Below, one piece after another: positions 56,773 to 64,000 of a DNA stretch of 64,000 bases. How positions within the stretch are numbered: the stretch's first letter is position 1; each line of letters starts with the position of its first letter. Source of the DNA: an uncultured Microbacterium sp. GTDB taxonomy: Bacteria; Actinomycetota; Actinomycetes; Actinomycetales; Microbacteriaceae. A program made the translations under genes and the position numbers. A model generated the notes under the pieces. That model saw nothing but the letters and a program-made list of their open reading frames with translations, searched no databases and was not told where the DNA came from. The DNA lies in the NCBI RefSeq assembly GCF_945952435.1, contig NZ_CAMFHZ010000005.1, positions 98,364-162,363 of the forward strand, read 5' to 3'.

Positions 56773-58476
56773 ATGAAGAAGCAGCACAAGCTGTGGGGCG
56801 TCGTCGCCCTCAGCGGCGCGCTGGCACTCGCCATCAGCGGGTGTTCGGCGAGCGGCGGCGCGAACGGCGCGAGCGACAAGCCGGCCGAGACCAAGACCGC
56901 GGACTACAACCCGCAGCCCCGTGAGAACCTCAAGCAGGGCGGGGAGGTGCATTTCGCGATCAACGAGATCACACCGCAGATGAACCCGTTCCAGGCGGAC
57001 GGCTCCGCGGATACGACGCGTCTCGCGAGCTGGTACACGCCGCAGGTCATGCTCATCTCCCCCGACGGCAAGGTCACGCCGAACCCCGCGTATCTCGACA
57101 AGTGGGACATCGGCGAGAAGGACGGGAACACCGTCATCACCGGGAAGATCAATGAGAAGGCCGTCTGGAACGACGGGACCCCGATCGATTGGACCGCGTT
57201 CGAGACCACGTGGAAGGCGAACAACGGCACCGACGAGGCGTACAAGGTCAGCTCCACCGACAACTACAAGAACATCAAGTCGGTCACCAAGGGCGACACC
57301 GACAAGGACGTCATCGTGACGTTCGACGGCAAGTTCGCGTGGCCCGAGGCCGTGTTCTCGAACATCCTGAACCCCAAGGTCAACTCTGCCGACCTGTTCA
57401 ACACCGCCTACGTGGAGAACGCTCACCCGGAGTGGGGCGCCGGCCCGTACAAGCTCACCAAGTACGACTCCAAGGGTCAGACGGCGACGCTCGAGCCCAA
57501 CGAGAAGTGGTGGGGCGACAAGCCGATGCTCGACAAGGTGACCTTCACCGGCCTCGACTCGACCGCTCGGATCAACGCTTTCAAGAACGGCGAGATCGAC
57601 GCGGCGGAGACGCCCAACAAGGACGCTCTCGCCCAGGTCGCCGGCATGAAGGACGTCGTGACGTACCGTGCACAGCGCACGTCGAAGACCGTCCTCATCG
57701 TTGACTCGGCGAAGCCGCAGTTCAAGGACATCAAGGTGCGTGAGGCGTTCTTCATGGGTGCCAACATCGACGAGCTGAAGAAGGTCATCTGGAACGGGCT
57801 GGGCTACTCGGAGGAGCCGGCCGGATCCTTGAACCTCTACGGTTTCCAGGACGGCTACGAGGATTCGTTCAAGACCGCGGGTCTGAAGTTCGACGCCAGC
57901 GCCGCAAAGAAGCTCCTCGACGACGCCGGCTGGAAGGCCGGCAGCGATGGTGTCCGCGAGAAGGACGGCGTGAAGCTGTCGGTGGTCTTCCCCAACCACA
58001 ACGACTCGCCGACCTCGATCGCGATGCTGAAGGCCCTGCAGCAGCAGGAGAAGGCGATCGGCATCGACGTCAAGATCGAGCAGCGCCCGTCGGCCGACTT
58101 CTCGACCGACTTCACCACGAAGAACTGGGACGCGTTCTCGCTCCAGTTCACCGATGGCGACCCGTTCGGCCCGGCGTACTTCTGCCAGCTCTACTGCTCC
58201 GACAGCTCGCTGAACCTCTCGGGCACGAGCACGAAGGCGATCGACGAGAAGATCAAGAGCGATGTCGAGTCCCAGACCACGGCCGAAGCGTGGACCAAGG
58301 CTGCGATGAAGCTCGAGCCGGAGATCATCAAGGAGACCTGGGGCGTCATCCCGCTCTACAACGGTCCCTGGATCGTCACCGCTAAGAAGGGCCTGTCCAA
58401 CCTGACCCCCGAGCCCTACGTGGGCCTGGACGGGTTCGGAGTGCAGCCCGTGGAGAACGTCGGCTGGGAGAAGTAG
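56773..58476 (+). CDS. Peptide ABC transporter substrate-binding lipoprotein (SBP_bac_5)
   Basis: A 567-residue solute-binding protein. The lipobox is AISGCSAS with Cys near residue 24, followed by a short linker. The family-5 signature region DKWDIGEKDGNTVITGKINE and the C-terminal lobe (TDGDPFGPAYFCQLYCSDSS) are present. It is last in the operon, 101 bases after the ATPase, with GAAGGAG before the ATG, which may allow stronger expression. The ligand is probably an oligopeptide but cannot be read from sequence. Confidence 0.92.
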   Translation: MKKQHKLWGVVALSGALALAISGCSASGGANGASDKPAETKTADYNPQPRENLKQGGEVHFAINEITPQMNPFQADGSADTTRLASWYTPQVMLISPDGKVTPNPAYLDKWDIGEKDGNTVITGKINEKAVWNDGTPIDWTAFETTWKANNGTDEAYKVSSTDNYKNIKSVTKGDTDKDVIVTFDGKFAWPEAVFSNILNPKVNSADLFNTAYVENAHPEWGAGPYKLTKYDSKGQTATLEPNEKWWGDKPMLDKVTFTGLDSTARINAFKNGEIDAAETPNKDALAQVAGMKDVVTYRAQRTSKTVLIVDSAKPQFKDIKVREAFFMGANIDELKKVIWNGLGYSEEPAGSLNLYGFQDGYEDSFKTAGLKFDASAAKKLLDDAGWKAGSDGVREKDGVKLSVVFPNHNDSPTSIAMLKALQQQEKAIGIDVKIEQRPSADFSTDFTTKNWDAFSLQFTDGDPFGPAYFCQLYCSDSSLNLSGTSTKAIDEKIKSDVESQTTAEAWTKAAMKLEPEIIKETWGVIPLYNGPWIVTAKKGLSNLTPEPYVGLDGFGVQPVENVGWEK

Positions 58477-58493
58477 GCAGCACGACCGTTCGC

Positions 58494-58527
58494 AAGCGGG
58501 GCCGGTGGTTCGCCACCGGCCCCGCTT
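58494..58527 (+). terminator. Strong terminator after the dpp operon
   Basis: A perfect 15-bp stem, AAGCGGGGCCGGTGG with CCACCGGCCCCGCTT, closed by a TTCG tetraloop and followed by CTG rather than a U-run. It lies 17 bases past the binding-protein stop. Confidence 0.92.
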
Positions 58528-58551
58528 CTGCGTGCCGGCGACGGCGTTTCC

Positions 58552-58557
58552 TAGACT
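58552..58557 (+). promoter_or_regulatory. -10 box (TAGACT) for alpha/beta hydrolase gene
   Basis: TAGACT ends 6 bases before the ATG at 58564. The intervening CGGAGG could also act as a ribosome-binding site, so leaderless initiation is likely but not certain. Confidence 0.6.
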
Positions 58558-58563
58558 CGGAGG

Positions 58564-59280
58564 ATGACCGTCTCCGTGGTGTTCGTGCACGGCATCCGCA
58601 CGTCGGCGACGATGTGGCGGTCCCAGCTCGACTACCTCGCCGAGCGGGGCACTCCTGCGACCGCGGTGGATCTGCCGGGACACGGCACCCGCATGGACGA
58701 GCCTTTCACGCTCGCCGAGGCGCTGCGCACGATCGACGGCGCCGTGCGCGCGTTCGAGGGGCCGGTGCTGCTCGTCGGGCACTCGATGGGCGGCCTGCTG
58801 AGCACGGCCTACGTCGGGAGGGATCCGGCACCCCCGGTCGCCGGGTTCATCGGAGCCTCGTGCACCGCACTCCCCCGCGGCGCAGGGCTCGCCGCCTACC
58901 GGGTGCTCGCGGGCGCCCTCAACGCGATGCCCGATCGCGGACTGTGGCTGAGCAGGCAGGTGCTGGAGGCCACCCTGCCGAGCGAGACGCGCGAGGATTT
59001 CGGTGCGGGAGGGTTCGCGATGGCTGCACAGGATGCCGCGCTGCGCTCCCTCGCCGCGCTCGATCTCCCGGCGGCCGTGCGTCGGATCCGGATACCCCTG
59101 TGGTTCGTGAACGGTCAGTTCGACCAGCTGCGCACCCACGAGACGCTGTTCCGCCGTCTCGCGCCGCGCGCGGAGTTCCTCGTGGTGCCGCGGACGAGCC
59201 ACCTGGTCACGGCGATGCGACCGCGTGTCTTCAACGCGGTGCTGGAGCTGGCTCTCGCGACGCTGGAGACGTCGTCCTGA
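58564..59280 (+). CDS. Alpha/beta-fold hydrolase
   Basis: A 238-residue hydrolase. The start VVFVHGIRTSATMW supplies the oxyanion HG. The nucleophile elbow GHSMGG gives Ser74, an acid is likely in VNGQFDQLRTHETLF, and His is in PRTSHLVTAMRP. No signal peptide. The substrate is unknown. Its last 50 bases overlap the 3' end of the convergent MFS gene. Confidence 0.85.
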   Translation: MTVSVVFVHGIRTSATMWRSQLDYLAERGTPATAVDLPGHGTRMDEPFTLAEALRTIDGAVRAFEGPVLLVGHSMGGLLSTAYVGRDPAPPVAGFIGASCTALPRGAGLAAYRVLAGALNAMPDRGLWLSRQVLEATLPSETREDFGAGGFAMAAQDAALRSLAALDLPAAVRRIRIPLWFVNGQFDQLRTHETLFRRLAPRAEFLVVPRTSHLVTAMRPRVFNAVLELALATLETSS

Positions 59281-60502
59281 CGGCGAAGGTCATCACGGCG
59301 CCGCCCACCGAGAGCAGCGCGGCGGCTCCGAACAGCAGCCAGAATCCGCCGACGAGAGCCACCAGACCCGCTCCCAGCAGCGGCCCGAGAAGCTGTCCCA
59401 GCTGCGCGGAGACGTTGACGAGGCCGAGATCGCGCGCGTGGTCGTCCGGATCCTTGAGCAGGTCGGTCGCGAACGCGAGGCTCACCGCCATGTACCCACC
59501 GTAGCCGACGCCCATGATCGCGGCGGCGACCGCGCTCATGACCAGGCTCGGACTGATCAGGATCACGATCCCCGAGAGCGCCTGAACGAGCGCGGACGCG
59601 GCGGTCAATGCACGACGCCGTCGCAGCGGATCCGCGCTCGGCCGGTCGGACAGGACCCCGGCGACGATCGACGCGATGACGACGAACACCGTGTAGACGA
59701 CGATGAGGATGAGCAGGTCGCCCTCCGACTCGACCGACGGCACTCGCACGCCGTAGAGGAGGAAGAAGAGCAGGAGCGCGGTGCCGAAGGCGTTGCCGAT
59801 GTTCACGACGAGCCGGCTGACAAGAAGCCAGAGGAAGTCCCGATCGCGCCAGGACGAGCGCCGCGCGTCCGCAGGGCGCCGCTCGATCACGAGATCGAGA
59901 GAGGACGGGTCTGGCAGGAGCAGCGCCGTGCCGACGCCGATCACGAGGATGAACGCCGCCAGCACCAGGTAGGAGGAGAGGATGTCGAGGCCGATCAGCA
60001 CGACCGCGCCGACGCCGACCACGATCCCGAGCGCCTGCGCGCTGCTGGCCGCGGCCGAGGCGGCGCCGCGCTGGCGAGTGACGAGCTGATCCGCGATCGT
60101 CGCCGTCAGCGCGGCGGAGGCTACCGAGACTCCCACCGAGACGACGATCCACGCGCCACCGACGGCGAGCGGTCCGTGGACGAGGCCGGTGAGCGCGAGC
60201 CCGACGGCGGACAGCACCGACCCGCCGATCGCCCAGGGACGACGACGTCCCGCGCGCGAACGCGTGCGATCCGACCAGCGCCCGGCGAGCGGAGCCGCGA
60301 CGATCCCGACGAGCCCGCCCGCGGACAGCACCACTCCCGCCCAGACGACGCCGGCGATCCAGTCCTTACCCTGATCGTTCGTGTCGAGCTGCAGCGGCAG
60401 CAGCAACTGCACCGGTGTGAGCTGGACGGTCCAGATCGCCAGCCACGCGAGCGTGAACAGGGTCATCCAGAGCGGGCCGACCCGCCGCGCGATCTCCGTC
60501 AT
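59231..60502 (-). CDS. MFS transporter
   Basis: A 423-residue major facilitator with twelve predicted helices. The loop 2-3 motif is APLAGRWSDRTRSRAGRRRP, and a second such motif is in GVLSDRPSADPLRRRRAL between the halves. The first half resembles sugar/cation symporter-like and actinobacterial efflux MFS proteins. ATG 60502 has GAGGAGG upstream. It overlaps the hydrolase tail-to-tail by 50 bases. The substrate is unknown. Confidence 0.87.
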   Translation of the reverse strand: MTEIARRVGPLWMTLFTLAWLAIWTVQLTPVQLLLPLQLDTNDQGKDWIAGVVWAGVVLSAGGLVGIVAAPLAGRWSDRTRSRAGRRRPWAIGGSVLSAVGLALTGLVHGPLAVGGAWIVVSVGVSVASAALTATIADQLVTRQRGAASAAASSAQALGIVVGVGAVVLIGLDILSSYLVLAAFILVIGVGTALLLPDPSSLDLVIERRPADARRSSWRDRDFLWLLVSRLVVNIGNAFGTALLLFFLLYGVRVPSVESEGDLLILIVVYTVFVVIASIVAGVLSDRPSADPLRRRRALTAASALVQALSGIVILISPSLVMSAVAAAIMGVGYGGYMAVSLAFATDLLKDPDDHARDLGLVNVSAQLGQLLGPLLGAGLVALVGGFWLLFGAAALLSVGGAVMTFAVRTTSPASREPAPAPR

Positions 60503-60821
60503 GCACGTTCCTCCTCGATGCGTGCCCGATGTCCCCGCGGGGAAGCCGTCACGACGGGCGCCGCCCGCGGAGCGACGAGCCGAGTGACGATCTCCGGGGT
60601 GCGATCGACGCCTCCGGCTCCGAGCACAGCATGCACCACGTGCCCTGGTCCGTCGGCGCACGACGCGCCGCACGGGCCGCGCGCTCCGGTTCGGGGATCG
60701 CTCCCGCACCTGATAAGATCGGTGATTGGCTTGCGTGTGGGTTCTTCCCTCACGACCGCCGTACGGCGCCCTCTCTCGCCCGCGGCACACCCATCCATCA
60801 CTCGAACGAAGGTTTCCACCC
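60503..60821. other. Divergent region between MFS gene and rpsT
   Basis: 319 bases without a supported gene. The right part holds the rpsT -10 box and a leader of about 96 bases. On the minus strand I could not place a promoter for the MFS gene. A 106-codon open frame here on the minus strand lacks family features and was rejected. Confidence 0.5.
60714..60719 (+). promoter_or_regulatory. -10 box (TAAGAT) for rpsT
   Basis: TAAGAT preceded by TGA gives a TGATAAGAT context. Transcription would start near 60726, leaving a leader of about 96 nt before the GTG. A long rpsT leader is where S20 autoregulation acts in other bacteria; no specific structure is recognised here. Confidence 0.6.
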
Positions 60822-61082
60822 GTGGCGAACATCAAGTCGCAGATCAAGCGCAACAAGACCAACGAGAAGGCCCGCGAGCGCAACAAGGCCGTCAAGAGCG
60901 AGCTGCGCACCGCCGTCCGCAACACCCGCAAGGCGATCGCCTCCGGCGACAAGGCTGCGGCCGAGACCGCGCTGAAGACGGCCACCAAGAAGCTCGACAA
61001 GGCCGTCAGCAAGGGCGTCATCCACTCGAACCAGGCCGCGAACCGCAAGTCGGCCATCGCGAAGCAGGTCGCCGCTCTCTGA
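60822..61082 (+). CDS. rpsT: Ribosomal protein bS20
   Basis: An 86-residue bS20 that binds 16S rRNA early in 30S assembly. It starts [20 protein letters not shown] and is Lys/Ala-rich throughout, ending [16 protein letters not shown] 60822 is the right start, with GAAGG upstream; the longer open frame is not S20-like. It lies convergent to holA, the usual neighbourhood. Confidence 0.97.
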   Translation: MANIKSQIKRNKTNEKARERNKAVKSELRTAVRNTRKAIASGDKAAAETALKTATKKLDKAVSKGVIHSNQAANRKSAIAKQVAAL

Positions 61083-61100
61083 GCGCCCGTTTCGTCGCAC

Positions 61101-61136
61101 GAAACCCCGCCCTCCGTTCCGGAGCGGCGGGGTTTC
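61101..61136. terminator. Bidirectional terminator between rpsT and holA
   Basis: An 11-bp stem GAAACCCCGCC with GGCGGGGTTTC, extended by CTCCG/CGGAG with one bulged C and a TTC loop. The run of A/T in the outer stem (AAA on the left, TTT on the right) suits termination in both directions. Confidence 0.88.
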
Positions 61137-61209
61137 GCGTCTCCCGCACGGCCTTCGCGTCACGGGGCGGGGGCCGAGGTCCGAGGCGGAGCGGGTTGTG
61201 ATCGGGGAA

Positions 61210-62250
61210 TCAGCCGCCGTAGGGGGCGCGGGTCGCGATCACGGTGATCATCCGCTCGAGCGCGAAGATCGGGTCGCGCGCGGCGCCCTTGACATCGGCA
61301 TCGGCGCGCGCCGTCGCCTGGATGGCCAGGCCGAGCGACCGCTCGTTCCACCCGCTGAGATCGCGCCGGGCGCGATCGACCTGCCAGTCCTTCATGCCGA
61401 GGCGCGCCGCGAGGACGGAGTTCGACTCTCTGCTGCCGGCGACCCTGGCCATCGACCGCAGCTTCATCGCGAAGGCCGCGACCATCGGCACCGGGTCCGC
61501 TCCGGAATCGAGGGCGTGGCGTAGGGCGAGGAGCGCATCCCCGAGCCGGCCTGCGATCGCCGTGTCGGCGACCACGAAGGCGGACACCTCGACGCGCCCG
61601 CCGTAGTACCGCTCGACGATCTCGGTCGTCACGTCGCCCTCGACATCGGTGATCAACTGCTGGCACGCAGCGGCGAGCTCGGTGACGTCGTCCGAGAACG
61701 CGGAGACGAGAGCACGCAACGCCTGGGGCTGGATGCGCCGGTTCGCCGCACGGAACTCCCCCGCGGCGAAGTCGGCCTTCTCGTCGTCGCGCTTGATCGC
61801 GGGGCAGGCGATCTCGATCCCGCCTCCGGTTCCGGCCCGGATCGCGTCGAGGAGCTTCTTTCCGCGGACGCTCGCGCCGGTGTGCCGCAGCACGACGGTC
61901 GCGCCCTCCTGGGGGTGGTCAAGATACGCGACGGCCTCGGCGAGGAAGGCGTCGGTGCATCGCTCGACCCCCGAGACTCGCAGCAGCCGCGGCTCGCCGA
62001 AGAGCGACGGCGAAGCCAGGGCCAGCAGGGTGCCCGCTTCGTAGTCGTCGGCCCGGAGATCGCTGACCTCGACGGCCGGGTCCTCCGCCCGGAGGTAGGC
62101 GCGCACGCCGGCGATCGCACGCTCGGCGCAGATCTCCTCCGGGCCCGAGACGAGCACGATCGGAGCGGGCCGGGGTTCCCGCCAGGAGACCTGCGGGATG
62201 TTCGTCGCCTTCGCTCCGCGACGGGCGGACGAGGAGCGCGATGCGGGCAT
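61210..62250 (-). CDS. holA: HolA, DNA polymerase III delta subunit
   Basis: A 346-residue clamp-loader delta subunit. It starts MPASRSSSARRGAKATNIPQ and then VSWREPRPAPIVLVSGPEE, with SDLRADDYEAGTLLALASPS and LFGEPRLLRVSGVERCTDAF, closely following actinobacterial HolA; the C-terminal helical domain ends VIATRAPYGG. ATG 62250 is supported by a -10 box (TACCCT) 6 bases before it. The frame upstream stays open all the way through comEC, so the alternative is a fused protein. Length from 62250 is normal for HolA. Confidence 0.93.
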   Translation of the reverse strand: MPASRSSSARRGAKATNIPQVSWREPRPAPIVLVSGPEEICAERAIAGVRAYLRAEDPAVEVSDLRADDYEAGTLLALASPSLFGEPRLLRVSGVERCTDAFLAEAVAYLDHPQEGATVVLRHTGASVRGKKLLDAIRAGTGGGIEIACPAIKRDDEKADFAAGEFRAANRRIQPQALRALVSAFSDDVTELAAACQQLITDVEGDVTTEIVERYYGGRVEVSAFVVADTAIAGRLGDALLALRHALDSGADPVPMVAAFAMKLRSMARVAGSRESNSVLAARLGMKDWQVDRARRDLSGWNERSLGLAIQATARADADVKGAARDPIFALERMITVIATRAPYGG

Positions 62251-64000
62251 GCTTCCAGGGTACCGGCGGCCGCGGACCTTCCTGCCGCGCGACGAACCGC
62301 GCGAACGCGGGCGGGGCGCGGTCGGGGACTTCGGCGATGGGGATCCGCGGGGTGGCGCAGAGGCCGGGGCGACGGCCCCTGCCGGGCGTTCGGTCCAGAT
62401 CCGCAGCTCGCCGCCGTGCACGGACACGAGGACGAGGCCGCGCTGGTCCGTGCGCAGGATCGGCGCATGCAACGCCTGCAGCATGTCGAGCGTCTGCCGC
62501 CGCGGATGACCGTAGTCGTTGTCCTTCCCGACGGAGATGAGCGAGAGGGCCGGAGCAAGATCGGCATAGAGTTGCGGATCCTGATCGGCGCTGCCGTGAT
62601 GGGCGACCTTCACCACCGCCACGTCGTGCGGATGCGCGCTGCGGCGGAGCATGCCCTGCGATGTTGCGGAGAGGTCGGCGAGGAAGACGCTCCGGGGAAC
62701 ACCGCCGCCGGCGATCTCGAGCACGATGCCGACATCGTTCCCCGCAGGGAACACCTTCTCGTCGCGCCGCGGCCAGAGCACTCGCCACTGCGCGTCTCCG
62801 AGATCGCCCGTCATCCCCGCACTCGCCGCGACGATCCGCGCGCCACCCCGACGCAGGCGTGCGAGCTGCTGTTCATGGCGCGGCGTGTCGATCGGCCCGT
62901 GCAGCACGATCTCGGACCGCCCGACGAGCTCGTCCGAAGAGCCGGCGTGGTCGTGGTCGAAGTGGGTGAGCACGAGCACGTCGAGACGGTCGATGTGCAA
63001 CGAGCTCAGGCAGCCCCGGAGCAGCCCCGGATCCGGCCCCGTGTCGATGAGCATGCTGCGTCCCGCGCTGCGCACCACGATCGCGTCGCCCTGCCCGACG
63101 TCGCACAGCGCGACGCTCCACTCCTGCGGGCGCCCCGCAACCGCGATCGGCCCGGTCAGTACGGCCCAGCCGACCGCCGTGCCCAGACCCGCCGCGAGCA
63201 CGCCGCCGAGCACCATCCGCATCGCCGGACGTACACCCCGCCCCGGCACGATCACCAGGTACACGACCGTGCTCAGTAAGGCCACGATTGCCGCCGTGAC
63301 GAATCCCGCCGGTGCGGCGATCGTCGCGCCGGGGAACGCCGCGGTCACCCGCGCAGTTTGTGCGATCCAGGCGGAGGGGAGCCATGCCGTCGCCGCCAGA
63401 AGGTCGGCCAGCGCAGGCACCGGCATCGCGAGGCACGCCAGCAGGCCCAGGATCGTCGCGAGCGGCGCCGCGGGCTGGGCGATCAGGTTGGCGAGGACGC
63501 CGACCACCGACTGCTGAGCGGCGAACAGCGCGAGGATCGGCCCGCACGCGAGCTGCGCCGCGAGCGGAACCGAGACGGCCACGGCGACCGGCGAGGGCAG
63601 CCATCGCGCGAGCCCCCGCGCCAGGGGCGGAGCGAGCACGATGAGGCCCGCGGTCGCCGCGGCGGACAGCGCGAATCCTGGAGCAGCGGACAGACGCGGA
63701 TCCCCGAGCAGAAGCACGGTGATCGCGAGGAGCAGCACCGACAACCCGGCGCGCGGTCTGCCGATCAGGATCGCCGACATGGCCACCCCGGCCATCGCCG
63801 CGGCCCGGATCACACTCGGCTGGGGTGTCACGAGGACGACGAATCCCGCGAGCGCCGTGACCGCGACCGCGATGCGCAGTCTCCGCCCGCCGCCGAGCAC
63901 GGCGACGAGTCCGAACCCCGCGGCCGCGACGAGCGCGAGATTGCTGGCTCTTCGCAGATGAGCGGGTAGCTGGCTGAGCGCGTCGATGGCCGGATAGGCG
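62251..64000 (-). CDS. comEC: ComEC/Rec2 family competence protein (C-terminal part)
   Basis: Partial: the N-terminus lies beyond the right edge. ComEC forms the inner-membrane channel for DNA uptake. The visible portion has a multi-helix competence domain and a C-terminal metallo-beta-lactamase-like domain with VLVLTHFDHDHAGSSDELVG and VAVVKVAHHGSADQ, ending near LRIWTERP. No stop codon follows: a Pro/Arg/Ser-rich stretch of about 55 codons leads straight into holA in the same frame. Near the right edge the usual HLTAVSGAN motif is replaced by a divergent QLPAHLRRASN. Either feature could mean altered or decaying function. Confidence 0.85.
62257..62262 (-). promoter_or_regulatory. -10 box (TACCCT) for holA, leaderless
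   Basis: Minus-strand TACCCT ends 6 bases before the holA ATG, within the comEC-holA reading frame. It argues that HolA is made as a separate protein. Confidence 0.55.

Noticed and set aside
54515..59202. Very long antisense frames (over 700 codons) opposite the dpp operon
   Set aside because: They mirror codon bias of the real genes, are His/Arg/Asp-rich without domains, and cross gene boundaries. They are shadows typical of high-GC DNA.
60499..60819. 106-codon minus-strand frame between the MFS gene and rpsT
   Set aside because: No domain, no ribosome-binding site, Arg/Gly/Pro-rich composition, and it covers the rpsT promoter and leader.

Overview
This is high-GC, gene-dense actinobacterial chromosome. 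Gene order and protein sequences point to the family Microbacteriaceae, most likely Microbacterium. Supporting signs are the block thiL-DUF3515-ddl-gpsA-plsC-murA-leuD-leuC, the block rsmE-hinT-phoH-ybeY-CNNM-era, many leaderless promoters (TANNNT 6-7 nt before ATG/GTG), and a repeat array carrying a TCTCG...CTCAACGACC core. I saw no rRNA or tRNA genes, prophage, insertion sequences or CRISPR array. Most of the window is core genome.

Layout. 1-9103 (minus): a motility cluster transcribed sigma factor, flagellin, fliD, fliS, a fliT-position gene, flgB, flgC, fliE, fliF, fliG, fliH, fliI (fliI runs off the left edge); many neighbours overlap by 4 nt. 9319-11841 (plus): a two-gene ABC exporter and an unrecognised small protein. 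11864-17915 (minus): mutM, rnc, rpmF, yceD, coaD, recG and a hydrolase. 17991-20130: rsmD and a DUF3515 lipoprotein (plus) flanking thiL (minus). 18551-26686 (minus): thiL, then ddl, gpsA, plsC, murA, leuD, leuC and a leucine leader peptide. 26860-29462 (plus): a sulfhydrylase-monooxygenase pair. 29484-32156 (minus): a TerC transporter behind a manganese riboswitch, then uppS and recO. 32192-33304: a TRIC-like channel (plus) and a 36-bp repeat array. 33305-35188 (minus): leuA and its own leucine leader peptide. 35316-38596 (plus): thrC and a DUF2207 membrane protein. 38621-49629 (minus): a quinone oxidoreductase, era, CNNM, ybeY, phoH, hinT, rsmE, dnaJ, hrcA with CIRCE, hemW, DUF1990 and an EamA exporter. 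49728-50549 (plus): a LysR regulator. 50562-52415 (minus): lepA. 52718-58476 (plus): a complete peptide ABC importer ending in a strong terminator. 58564-61082: a hydrolase and rpsT (plus) around an MFS transporter (minus). 61210-64000 (minus): holA and comEC, which share one uninterrupted reading frame.

How the parts relate. Both leucine loci (leuCD and leuA) start with short leader ORFs containing runs of three or four Leu codons, each translated from the first base of its transcript and followed by an inverted repeat, so they look like a leucine-attenuation regulon. Cell-wall precursor synthesis (murA, ddl, uppS), translation and ribosome maturation (rpmF, rpsT, lepA, era, ybeY, rsmD, rsmE), DNA repair (mutM, recG, recO, holA) and heat-shock control (hrcA-dnaJ) are all core functions. 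The accessory parts are the ABC exporter with a palindromic operator candidate, the sulfur pair, the dpp operon and the repeat array. I did not find a clearly new multi-gene system. The most rewarding features are regulatory: paired leucine attenuators, a riboswitch whose transcript starts at its first helix, overlapping divergent -10 boxes, and the comEC/holA frame.
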